Of a stretch of 6,523 nt of DNA, positions 1 through 5,691 are shown piece after piece. The stretch lies in the NCBI GenBank assembly GCA_947474445.1, contig CANJJY010000260.1:1-6523 (forward strand), read 5' to 3'. Within the stretch, counting starts at the first letter, position 1; every line of letters begins with the position of its first letter. The notes beneath the pieces are model-generated. The model was not told where the DNA came from, ran no database searches, and saw only the letters and a program-made list of their open reading frames with translations. The translations under genes were made by a program, and so were the position numbers. Source of the DNA: Oligoflexaceae bacterium (GTDB taxonomy: Bacteria > Bdellovibrionota_B > Oligoflexia > Oligoflexales > Oligoflexaceae).

Positions 1-1028
1 GTGACTTTACCGGAAAGCTTGTCATAGAGATTGTTGCTGGTCGCCGTCCAGGTGCCATCGGCACCGTTGTTCAAGAGGATGCCCCAACGATTTTCGTAAA
101 GAAAATTGTGACAGGCGCCATTGCAACCGTTGAAACCGACTTGTGCAAAAGCAGTCGCGACAGCTGCCGTCTTGGGTTTGTAAGCTTGGTAATCGAAAGG
201 CGATCCAGCGAGCGGCTGCTCCTGCCCATTGGTGATGGCGTAAGCATAGATCTTATGGGCTTTGCCATCGATCATCGCTTCAGGGACTTTGACGCTGAAG
301 GCGTGAGGTCCTGAAAGACCGTTGTCGAAGGCTTCGAGGTTGGCCGTCGTTGGCGGGAGAGCCGTTCCCGTTCCTTTCGCTCCATCGAGATAGAGCCGTA
401 TCTCAAAACTGGTGGTCGGCGCATCGATGTTGCCAGCCCATCCTGAAATAAAGCCTTCGCGGTTGATGCTTTCAAGCTTGCCGAGGCTGAGAGAGCCCTC
501 ACCAAATACGGTAATGTACCATTCCTTGATTTTGCCGCAGGGCTGGGCCTTCTCATCGGCGCAGACCTTGCCGCCTTTGTGGGGGATGACGCCGAGCAGT
601 TTGTTGATCAGTTTATTGTCGTTGGCGCCTTTGCCGTCCTTTAAGAGAGCGAACATCGTGTTGTGTTCTTTGATACCCTCACCGCCATTGACGGTTTGGT
701 CTTTGAGCAGACGCGGTGCGTTGTGGCAGTCGCTGCAGGGCACTACCTTGACGAGAGGCAGGACATTATTCAAAAAGAAGTCCTGAGACTTAGCGAGCTG
801 AATCTGAGTCGGTGCCGCAGAACCAGTCGAGGTTCCGGGCTTAGCCGGAGTTCCGTCAGGATTCGTACCTGTTTTATTACTTCCATCCGCCCCAGGAGTG
901 CCTGTCTGATTGGCATTTTGTTCGATGGAACGCAGGGCCTCGGTCTTGTCAGGTGGCTGTCCACACTGCAGCCCAACGGCGCCTAGGAACCCGACACAGG
1001 CTAAGTCCTTAATTCTCCAAAACTTCAT
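1..1028 (-). CDS. Exported c-type haem-motif protein, probable lipoprotein (3' end missing)
   Basis: The frame runs from ATG at 1028 off the left edge, giving 342 codons without a stop. An AGGGGA ribosome site (1033-1038) lies just upstream. Residues 1-21 look like a signal peptide (K2, R5, K7, then a hydrophobic run) ending at C22. The residues before C22 (GLQ) are a poor lipobox, so lipidation is uncertain. Residues 39-75 are a Gly/Thr/Pro/Ser-rich linker. A first haem-type domain follows, with CSDCH at 98-102 after a VLPLVKVVP stretch typical of planctomycete-style cytochrome c domains, H150-x-G-G, C156 and C164. Residues 190-286 resemble a beta-sandwich module often seen in bacterial extracellular proteins (GWAGNID, then LYLDG, then HKIYAYAI). 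A second site, C302-N-G-A-C306-H307, has three residues between the cysteines (CX3CH). The segment after it resembles the segment after the first site, so the domain may be duplicated. Likely role: periplasmic or outer-membrane electron transfer or haem binding; the partner is unknown. Confidence 0.8.
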   Translation of the reverse strand, partial: MKFWRIKDLACVGFLGAVGLQCGQPPDKTEALRSIEQNANQTGTPGADGSNKTGTNPDGTPAKPGTSTGSAAPTQIQLAKSQDFFLNNVLPLVKVVPCSDCHNAPRLLKDQTVNGGEGIKEHNTMFALLKDGKGANDNKLINKLLGVIPHKGGKVCADEKAQPCGKIKEWYITVFGEGSLSLGKLESINREGFISGWAGNIDAPTTSFEIRLYLDGAKGTGTALPPTTANLEAFDNGLSGPHAFSVKVPEAMIDGKAHKIYAYAITNGQEQPLAGSPFDYQAYKPKTAAVATAFAQVGFNGCNGACHNFLYENRWGILLNNGADGTWTATSNNLYDKLSGKV

Positions 1029-1243
1029 AAAGTCCCCTCGCGTCTTACGGATCGCTCTAACCCCGTCTTTGCCATATCGGACTTTTTGAGCAAAAACTTG
1101 AGAGTCCCTGTGGGCTTAGGAGAGTTTCCGAACAAAAAAGTACGATTTGCGAAGAAGCCGCCAAGAAAATCTGCGTGATCGCGCAAGAATATTTATCGAT
1201 TCCTCAGGGGCACCCGTGCTAGAAATATAGGGAGTTGAGAAGT
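1029..1243. other. Divergent spacer without a supported gene
   Basis: This stretch separates the haem-protein gene (minus) from the leader ORF and hibernation factor gene (plus). It must hold promoters for both directions, but I found no convincing -35/-10 pair. AT-rich patches such as AAGAATATTTATC (1184-1196) and TAGAAATATAG (1220-1230) are possible -10 regions only. On the minus strand a 16-codon ORF (1075-1025) ends in a TGA overlapping the haem-protein ATG, but it lacks a ribosome site and is probably chance. Confidence 0.4.
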
Positions 1244-1339
1244 ATGACGTCATGGCTTTGCGCTCTGATTCTTTATCCCTTCAGCCCAAGCTTGGGTGAG
1301 AGGATAGGGCTCTCTTTCCAAAAAGGAGACGTCGTATGA
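1244..1339 (+). CDS. Possible leader ORF (31 aa) overlapping the hibernation factor start
   Basis: ATG at 1244 is preceded by GGGAG (1230-1234) at 9 nt spacing and opens 31 codons, ending in TGA at 1337-1339. That stop overlaps the ATG of the next gene (1336-1338) in the ATGA arrangement typical of translational coupling. The ribosome site of the downstream gene (1323-1328) lies inside this ORF. The peptide starts MTSWLCALILYPF and then becomes polar; I recognise no family. It may be a regulatory leader, a small protein or a chance ORF. The good ribosome site and exact ATGA junction favour translation, but the length is short enough for chance. Confidence 0.4.
   Translation: MTSWLCALILYPFSPSLGERIGLSFQKGDVV
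1274..1306 (+). promoter_or_regulatory. Leader hairpin around a 12-bp palindrome
   Basis: The core CCCAAGCTTGGG (1285-1296) is a perfect palindrome. Flanking TATCC (1274-1278) pairs with GGATA (1302-1306), and CA (1282-1283) with TG (1297-1298), leaving small bulges. The RNA can form a stem of roughly 12 pairs with an AGCT loop, ending 16 nt before the ribosome site of the hibernation factor gene. No T-run follows, so it is not a standard terminator. It could affect translation or be a DNA operator; the role is inferred. Confidence 0.4.
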
Positions 1340-1746
1340 TCTTTCAGTTCTATTTTAAGAAAATGCCAAGTTCTGAATTTCTCAAGAATCTCTCCCAAAG
1401 AAAACTTACGGATGTCATCGAACGCTTTGTCGGATCGACTGGACTCGTGCACCTCACCTTCCACGATGAAAGAAAAGAGCATCACGTGCATTGTCGTTTG
1501 CATAGTTGGACCGGTACGGTCTTGCATGTGAGCAGCGCCGACGAAAACATGTTTGCCGCCATCGATAAAGTCGCGCAAAAACTAGAGGCCCAGCTATCGA
1601 GACATAAGGTACGTACGCAACGTAAGGTGAGACCCGCATCGCTCAAAACCGTATCCGGTCTTTGGGAACCCGATCTTGAATTTCCGGTCGGCTGGCAGGC
1701 CGATCCAGAGCCGAGCGCAGGAGAGGGATTTCGGCTTCTCAACTAA
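1336..1746 (+). CDS. HPF/RaiA-like ribosome hibernation factor, short form
   Basis: This 136-residue protein fits the ribosome hibernation promoting factor/RaiA (S30AE) family, which binds the small ribosomal subunit and blocks translation in resting or stressed cells. The clearest signature is at 70-91, where ENMFAAIDKVAQKLEAQL precedes SRHK; this matches the family helix with its MYAAID-like start and basic end. Residues 1-60 give the expected beta-alpha-beta-beta pattern: a first strand MIFQFYF, a helix at about 11-31, then VHLTFHDE and HHVHCRL strands. The start is set by AAGGAG (1323-1328), 7 nt before ATG. After about residue 95 there is a basic stretch and then a Trp/Pro/Glu-rich tail (W110, W120). 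This is too short for, and unlike, the dimerisation domain of long HPF. Residues 1-10 are unlike typical family N-termini, so this is a divergent member. A possible leader ORF overlaps its start, and a GC-rich hairpin follows. Confidence 0.8.
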   Translation: MIFQFYFKKMPSSEFLKNLSQRKLTDVIERFVGSTGLVHLTFHDERKEHHVHCRLHSWTGTVLHVSSADENMFAAIDKVAQKLEAQLSRHKVRTQRKVRPASLKTVSGLWEPDLEFPVGWQADPEPSAGEGFRLLN

Positions 1747-1788
1747 AGATCTGACATACCTCTAATCATTCTGATCATTTATGCCCAC

Positions 1789-1808
1789 CCCCCCTCACTC
1801 GAGGGGGG
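1789..1808 (+). terminator. GC-rich hairpin after the hibernation factor gene
   Basis: CCCCCCTC (1789-1796) and GAGGGGGG (1801-1808) form a perfect 8-bp stem with a 4-nt ACTC loop, 43 nt after the stop codon. The following ACCTTTCC is only a weak T-tract, so this may be a weak intrinsic terminator or an RNA 3'-end stabiliser. Because the stem is symmetrical it could act in either direction. Confidence 0.55.
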
Positions 1809-1895
1809 ACCTTTCCTCGCTGAATCTTCACATTTTCAGGGAGATAGCCGATAGAGGAACCTGAGGGTTCTCACTCTTGAACGCGCTGTCTCACA

Positions 1896-2873
1896 ATGAA
1901 AAGTGATGATTGGGCTCAGCACATGACCACGAAAACCAAACTTGGCAAAGTTCTCATCGTAGCCGGTTCAGCGGAATCGCTGATGATCTACGAGACTCAG
2001 CTCAGCGCGTTTCACACGGAAACCTCCTTGACCGCGGAAACGGCGATGGATCGCATTGACGATTTCGAACCGGACGTTCTCATCATCGACGACAAACTGC
2101 CAGGCACCAATGGAACGGAGCTCGCCCAGTGGATCAGAGGCGATCAAGCTGCACCGCACTATTACTCGATTATGCTGATCGCTCAGACAAAGACTAAGGA
2201 TCTACACGAACTGCAATTAGAATCGGGGGCCGATACGGTTTGCCGCTTCGAACACGTTCGCTACGACCTCAGCCAGAGGGTCGAGCTACTCTTGCGCTTT
2301 AAAGCCAGTCAAGATCGGGCTAATGCTTTGATCTTGAAACTGAGCCAAAGCAAGGAAAAGATGCGCGAGCTGGAAGACCAGGATAGCATCACGCGCCTCT
2401 ATAACCTGTCTTACATCAATAGCCGTCTGGAAAAAGAATTCCGGCACGCCGAGCGCTTTGATCTACCTTTTTCATTGATGATTATGGTGATCGAAGGATT
2501 TCGGGAAATCTCTCACATCAAAGGTGCCAACTTTTGCATCAAAATGCTGCAACAACTCGGTAATGAGTTGATTCATCTCACGCGGGCCGATGATGTGGTG
2601 GGGAGATCCTGGGGTGGGGAATTTTTGATGCTGCTACCAGAAACTAAACCCGAAGGCACGATCAATCTCCGAAACCGCATCGAAAACTATGTGAACCAGC
2701 ACGTCTATGGTCTCGATCACGATCGCATTCCCATTCAACTGAGCTTTGGTGTCAGCACCTATCTACCGGGGCAGGCTGAGAAAGTCAGCATTCAACAACT
2801 CCTTCTCAGCGCGGAAGACGACCTCTTGCGCGACCAGAAGAAGCCTCTCGTCGCCGTCAAAGCCCTCCCCTAA
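1896..2873 (+). CDS. Degenerate receiver-GGDEF protein, probable c-di-GMP effector
   Basis: This 325-residue cytoplasmic protein has a response-regulator receiver fold (about 17-137), a probable coiled-coil linker (138-163) and a GGDEF domain (164-290). The receiver keeps the phospho-acceptor position (D65 in LIIDDKLPG) but lacks the acidic pair after strand 1 (VAGS at 22-25), the Thr/Ser of strand 4 (I95) and the strand-5 Lys (F118), so normal phosphorylation is doubtful. The GGDEF signature is WGGEF (239-243), one metal-binding Asp has become V198 (the second is E200), and the usual GH motif is GA (210-211). Synthesis of c-di-GMP is therefore unlikely. The inhibitory-site motif RxxD is intact (R230-A-D-D233) at the normal spacing, which in other proteins binds c-di-GMP. 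I infer a c-di-GMP receptor or scaffold. The ATG at 1896 has no clear ribosome site; ATG 1923 is an alternative, and an in-frame stop at 1878 limits any extension. No DNA-binding or membrane segment is visible. Confidence 0.85.
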   Translation: MKSDDWAQHMTTKTKLGKVLIVAGSAESLMIYETQLSAFHTETSLTAETAMDRIDDFEPDVLIIDDKLPGTNGTELAQWIRGDQAAPHYYSIMLIAQTKTKDLHELQLESGADTVCRFEHVRYDLSQRVELLLRFKASQDRANALILKLSQSKEKMRELEDQDSITRLYNLSYINSRLEKEFRHAERFDLPFSLMIMVIEGFREISHIKGANFCIKMLQQLGNELIHLTRADDVVGRSWGGEFLMLLPETKPEGTINLRNRIENYVNQHVYGLDHDRIPIQLSFGVSTYLPGQAEKVSIQQLLLSAEDDLLRDQKKPLVAVKALP

Positions 2874-3589
2874 ATAAGCCACGACCAGCCGATGCGCAAA
2901 TGAGCTGCATTCATGGAAATGGGCCCTCTGATCTGACGCCGCACGTTAGCGCGCACTTCGCTTGAACTGGTCGAATAGGTCTGCGCGATTAAGTGGGCCC
3001 AGGTCACGCCGACGAGATTATAATCGACAAAAATACGGTTCGAGAAAATCCACATCAAACCAAAATTAGCGCCGACTGAGACCCCACTGGCCGTGAACTT
3101 CGAGGTCAAAGCTGAGGCGAGTTCGTCGCTGATGGGATCCGTGCCGCGCGGAAAAATACTGCCTTCCCATCGGACTAAACCCGCCATGGGTTCTATGTAG
3201 AGGGGGCCAAAAGGCAAAGGAAAATAGCGGTTGGCGTAATAGGCACTTTGGCTATCGAATTTGACAATATAATTACGTTCGCGGTAGGTATCAGAAAATT
3301 CAAAATTGCCGAGACCGATCGACAGCGAAGCGATGCCAGGCGCTTGCTTCCATAGAAGCGAGGCGCCTATTTCCGCCCACGGCATAACCGTTCCGATATT
3401 CACGGCCGCACCGGAATCAAATCGAGCCTGTTGCTCCTTCTGCGTGTAATCGAGGCTATCGACAAGCTCCCCCTCCTTCCACGTCTCAGGGGCTTCATCA
3501 TCGGCGGGAAGGGTCTTGTCCTGAGCCCAGAGAGGAGCTGCTCCCAGTGCTAAGACGATCATTGCACTCCTCGGGACTCGACCAAACAC
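2870..3589 (-). CDS. Predicted outer-membrane beta-barrel protein
   Basis: With a GTG start at 3589 the protein has 239 residues. Residues 1-22 form a signal peptide (R4 and R7, hydrophobic 10-20, cleavage after LWA before QDK). The mature part begins with an acidic region, then shows repeated short amphipathic segments rich in aromatic and small residues, for example LSIGLGNFEFSD, YYANRYFPLPFG and RIFVDYNLVGVTW. It ends in HLRIGWSWLI, consistent with a barrel-closing last strand. I recognise no named family. GTG 3589 is preferred because GGAGG (3595-3599) sits 5 nt upstream. The frame is open to an ATG at 3601 (243 aa, no ribosome site), and ATG 3562 has AGGAG but would lose the basic part of the signal peptide. 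The gene lies 89 bp downstream of the HD-GYP gene on the same strand, so it may share its transcript, but it also has a candidate promoter. Its TAG overlaps the TAA of the convergent receiver-GGDEF gene. Confidence 0.75.
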   Translation of the reverse strand: MFGRVPRSAMIVLALGAAPLWAQDKTLPADDEAPETWKEGELVDSLDYTQKEQQARFDSGAAVNIGTVMPWAEIGASLLWKQAPGIASLSIGLGNFEFSDTYRERNYIVKFDSQSAYYANRYFPLPFGPLYIEPMAGLVRWEGSIFPRGTDPISDELASALTSKFTASGVSVGANFGLMWIFSNRIFVDYNLVGVTWAHLIAQTYSTSSSEVRANVRRQIRGPISMNAAHLRIGWSWLI

Positions 3590-3594
3590 AAGCA

Positions 3595-3599
3595 CCTCC
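3595..3599 (-). promoter_or_regulatory. Ribosome site favouring the GTG 3589 start
   Basis: On the minus strand GGAGG ends 5 nt before GTG 3589. It overlaps the alternative ATG at 3601, which itself has no ribosome site. This favours the shorter protein with a compact signal peptide. Confidence 0.5.
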
Positions 3600-3614
3600 A
3601 TTGGCTTTGAACCC

Positions 3615-3644
3615 GCATTCTAATGCATCTTCAGCGGCGGGCAA
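3615..3644 (-). promoter_or_regulatory. Candidate promoter with an overlapping palindrome
   Basis: On the minus strand TAGAAT (3617-3622) matches the sigma-70 -10 consensus at five of six bases. TTGCCC (3639-3644), 16 bp upstream, is a weak -35 (four of six). The -10 lies inside the interrupted palindrome GCATTAGAATGC (3615-3626), which could be an operator. The implied transcript start near 3610 gives a leader of about 20 nt before GTG 3589. A TTGACC also occurs further upstream (about 3646-3651), but its 23-bp spacing is too long. Confidence 0.3.
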
Positions 3645-3678
3645 AGGTCAAATAGCCAGGTGCCGCGCTCTCTGCACT

Positions 3679-4671
3679 TTAAGACAGGCTCGGCGGTGTC
3701 TTGTCCTCTTTGACTTGGTTTTGATCAAGCAGCGTGAGCAAGGAATCGAGAAGATGGGGATCGAGAAAATTGAGGAGACTGGATTCAATCAGATGGAGAG
3801 CGGCTTCGATCGTGCGACGCGTCTGATACTGCCGGGGCTGCGTGAGTGCCGCAAAGACTTCTGCAAAGCTGACGATGCGCACTTCTAGAGGGAGCTCTCC
3901 GCCCGGCAGGCGATGGGGATAGCCTCCGCCATCCATCCTTTCGTGATGATGAAGGATGATTTCTTTGACGAAAGGATTCAGAGCGACTCCCGACAAGAGT
4001 TGCATCGATTCGTCCGGATGTTTTCTGATCTGGTCCCATTCCTTGGGTTGTAGCGGACCGGCCCGCTGCAAAAGCTTGGCGTCGACGTTGATATTGCCCA
4101 CATCGTGCAGAAAAGAACCGAGGGCCAAATCCCAAAGCTTCCCTGGTTCATCGGGTTGCAGCGCGGCGCTGATCCCGACCGCGTAAGCGGCGACGCGCGC
4201 ACTGTGATAATATGTATAAGCATCGTGTTCATGCAATCGCCAGAGAAGGATACCCAATTCAGGGTGCCGCTCGAGATATTCCTGCAAGGCTGCCGCTAGA
4301 CTCTTGAACGATAGCGCTTGCTTGACGCTGAGCGGATAGGTGTAGCGCGTCTTGAGAAATTCTGCGATGCCGTCGCTGATGAGCAGCTCGACAGGCGTAT
4401 TGGGTTGGAGGGGGCCGAGCGGTTCGGCCGGCGAAGTCTCGAGATACTGGGAAACGCGCTCTGCATCTTCGCGCGCATAGAGCAGGATGAACTGACCTTG
4501 TTTTAACAGCTGCCGCTTTTCAGCGACCGACCACTGGTGGATCCCTTGCGCATACGGGATAATATCGCTACCGACATCGAGATAGAGGTTAAATTCTGTG
4601 GTGCTGCTACGAATTTCGGAAATTTTGAGAGCCTGCAACCGAGTTCTATCTACAACGCGGGATTTCTTCAC
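3679..4671 (-). CDS. HD-GYP domain protein with altered active-site residues
   Basis: HD-GYP domains hydrolyse cyclic di-GMP. From GTG 4671 this protein has 330 residues. An N-terminal domain (about 11-78) contains FNLYLDVG and QFILLYAREDAERVSQYL, resembling the small domain that precedes HD-GYP in many deltaproteobacterial-type proteins. The HD-GYP domain (about 145-300) shows H156 in YYHSARVA, LHDVGN with H189/D190, H218 in KHPDES, HHE at 242-244 and GYP at 250-252. Two key positions differ: the Lys of HDxGK is N193, and the motif ADxxDA reads AEVFAA, so a metal-ligand Asp is E271 and the second Asp is A274. Activity may be reduced, altered or lost. No membrane segment is visible, so it is probably cytoplasmic. 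The start is chosen for AGAGGA (4679-4684) at 7 nt spacing; the frame extends to ATG 4782, whose two-base overlap with the divergent gene start is suspicious. Neighbours are an outer-membrane protein gene downstream and the protease operon divergently upstream. Confidence 0.85.
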   Translation of the reverse strand: MKKSRVVDRTRLQALKISEIRSSTTEFNLYLDVGSDIIPYAQGIHQWSVAEKRQLLKQGQFILLYAREDAERVSQYLETSPAEPLGPLQPNTPVELLISDGIAEFLKTRYTYPLSVKQALSFKSLAAALQEYLERHPELGILLWRLHEHDAYTYYHSARVAAYAVGISAALQPDEPGKLWDLALGSFLHDVGNINVDAKLLQRAGPLQPKEWDQIRKHPDESMQLLSGVALNPFVKEIILHHHERMDGGGYPHRLPGGELPLEVRIVSFAEVFAALTQPRQYQTRRTIEAALHLIESSLLNFLDPHLLDSLLTLLDQNQVKEDKTPPSLS

Positions 4672-4678
4672 GCTTTCA

Positions 4679-4684
4679 TCCTCT
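4679..4684 (-). promoter_or_regulatory. Ribosome site favouring the GTG 4671 start of the HD-GYP gene
   Basis: AGAGGA on the minus strand lies 7 nt before GTG 4671, close to ideal spacing. The upstream ATG 4782 has only GAGGA at 3 nt. The choice matters because it frees 4672-4780 to be a true divergent promoter region. Confidence 0.5.
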
Positions 4685-4737
4685 CGCTCTGAGACCGATT
4701 CCCCTGATCGCCACCGTCCGTGGGGGAGCTTCGCGCT

Positions 4738-4769
4738 AAATCTCAGATTATTATCACTTATCTTGATCG
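4738..4769. promoter_or_regulatory. AT-rich patch, candidate divergent promoter region
   Basis: This patch contains TATTAT (4749-4754) on the plus strand and GATAAT (4755-4750) on the minus strand, each matching the -10 consensus at five of six bases. Neither has a good -35. Plus-strand transcription would start near 4761, about 20 nt before ATG 4781; minus-strand transcription would start about 70 nt before GTG 4671. The assignment depends on the shorter gene starts being right. Confidence 0.25.
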
Positions 4770-4780
4770 CGAGCTCCAGC

Positions 4781-5245
4781 ATGAATCCTCGGGCGCTCCG
4801 CGGCGCAACGGGCTTAACCCTCGGATTATCGGCGATAGAGGAAGGCGACGAGCGCTTTCGCCCAGCGGCCAGTCTCGCCGGACAGTGGGGTGATGAGTGG
4901 TGGACTCAGCTCCAGATCTACGGTCGACGGCAAAAGCCGGCTTCGCAGACGACTTATCTTTTGGGTGGGGGGCGCAGCTACGGAATTTTTGGCAGCAAAA
5001 ACTTGATGGCTCGCGTCGGTCTCGCCCTGGCCTCCGAATCGACGACGATTGCCCGCAGCGATGGTGACGACAAGGCGACTAATACCAACGTCGGCCTCTA
5101 TCTCGGCCTGAGTTACCAAAGCAGTTCGCGCGTATACCTGACGATCGATTGGGGATCGGCAGTTTTTCCTGCGGGACTTTCCCTTATTTTTCTGTCGACA
5201 GCGCGTAAACAAAACATAACAGCAGGCGTGGGGTGGCACTTATGA
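4781..5245 (+). CDS. Small predicted beta-barrel surface protein, first gene of the protease operon
   Basis: From ATG 4781 the protein has 154 residues. I recognise no named family. It shows alternating amphipathic stretches typical of small outer-membrane barrels: TGLTLGLSAIEEGDERF near the start, WWTQLQIYG, NVGLYLGLSYQ, RVYLTIDWG, and a final ITAGVGWHL. The start is uncertain. ATG 4781 has no clear ribosome site and no signal peptide. In the same frame just upstream (about 4736-4780) lies a signal-peptide-like run, LNLRLLSLILIASSS, but no ATG, GTG or TTG stands in front of it until TTG 4625 and GTG 4598, which fall inside the HD-GYP gene. A non-standard start codon, or a sequence error, would explain this. 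The last codons overlap the next gene by ATGA (5242-5245), so translation is probably coupled. Confidence 0.65.
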   Translation: MNPRALRGATGLTLGLSAIEEGDERFRPAASLAGQWGDEWWTQLQIYGRRQKPASQTTYLLGGGRSYGIFGSKNLMARVGLALASESTTIARSDGDDKATNTNVGLYLGLSYQSSSRVYLTIDWGSAVFPAGLSLIFLSTARKQNITAGVGWHL

Positions 5246-5691
5246 TGAAACCCTCGACTCTGTATCGATTAGCTTGGGCCTTGTGGGCCTGTCTCGCCCC
5301 CGAACTTTGCTTAGCTGGCGGCATCGCCCTGCGCCTCGGACCTCCTGGCCTTGGGACAGGGGGACCCAATCCACTCTCCATACCTCCGGCTGGGGGCGAC
5401 GTGGCCCTATCCTACGTCACCGACAAGGGTGTTGAGTACAATGCGTCGGTGATTTCATTGTCGGTCGCGCGCCGCACGAGCATCAAGAGTGGTTTCTATC
5501 TGAGTCTTGGCGGAGGCGTTGCCATCAGCGCCAACGGCGGTGGTTTTGGACCTTACGCGGGTTTTGGTTACGAAGGGGGCTGCGGATGGATCGGTTGTTT
5601 CACAGCCGAATACCAGCAGGCTCTCGGCGTCGGGCTCGGCCCGGTGGTCGCTCCTTCAGCTCTACGTATGGGGATCATCCGATGGTTTTAA
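5242..5691 (+). CDS. Small glycine-rich exported protein, predicted outer-membrane
   Basis: From ATG 5242 it has 149 residues; ATG 5245 is an equally possible start and GTG 5233 a less likely one. Residues 1-25 form a signal peptide (K3, R9, hydrophobic LAWALWACLA, cleavage after LCLA before GG). The mature protein is rich in Gly and small residues, with strand-like runs such as DVALSYVTDKG, GFYLSLGGGVAIS and GPYAGFGY. C114 and C119 could form a disulfide. It ends in RMGIIRWF; a C-terminal Phe is typical of outer-membrane barrel signals. No family is recognised. ATG 5242 overlaps the TGA of the preceding gene, and the last 10 bp overlap the start of the protease gene, so the three are very probably one operon. 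Confidence 0.7.
   Translation: MMKPSTLYRLAWALWACLAPELCLAGGIALRLGPPGLGTGGPNPLSIPPAGGDVALSYVTDKGVEYNASVISLSVARRTSIKSGFYLSLGGGVAISANGGGFGPYAGFGYEGGCGWIGCFTAEYQQALGVGLGPVVAPSALRMGIIRWF

Noticed and set aside
412..786. Plus-strand ORF of 124 codons, and other frames within 71-986
   Set aside because: They lie opposite the haem-protein gene, whose minus-strand frame explains the region with a signal peptide and haem motifs. Their Leu/Ser/Arg-rich translations show no domain.
1025..1075. A 16-codon minus-strand ORF ending in a TGA that overlaps the ATG of the haem-protein gene
   Set aside because: It has no ribosome site and is short enough to be chance, although it mirrors the ATGA arrangement on the other side of the spacer.
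1847..1854. GCCGATAG, close to a flagellar sigma-28 -10 element
   Set aside because: No TAAA-like -35 is present 15 bp upstream (TCAC is found instead).
1854..1872. Small hairpin GAACC-TGAG-GGTTC before the receiver-GGDEF gene
   Set aside because: The 5-bp stem is too weak and too short to claim a function.
3547..3888. Plus-strand ORF of 113 codons opposite the outer-membrane protein and HD-GYP genes
   Set aside because: It spans the end of one well-supported minus gene and the start of another and shows no domain.
3785..4135. Minus-strand ORFs of 116 and 84 codons inside the HD-GYP gene
   Set aside because: They are other frames of the HD-GYP coding sequence, whose frame carries all the family motifs.
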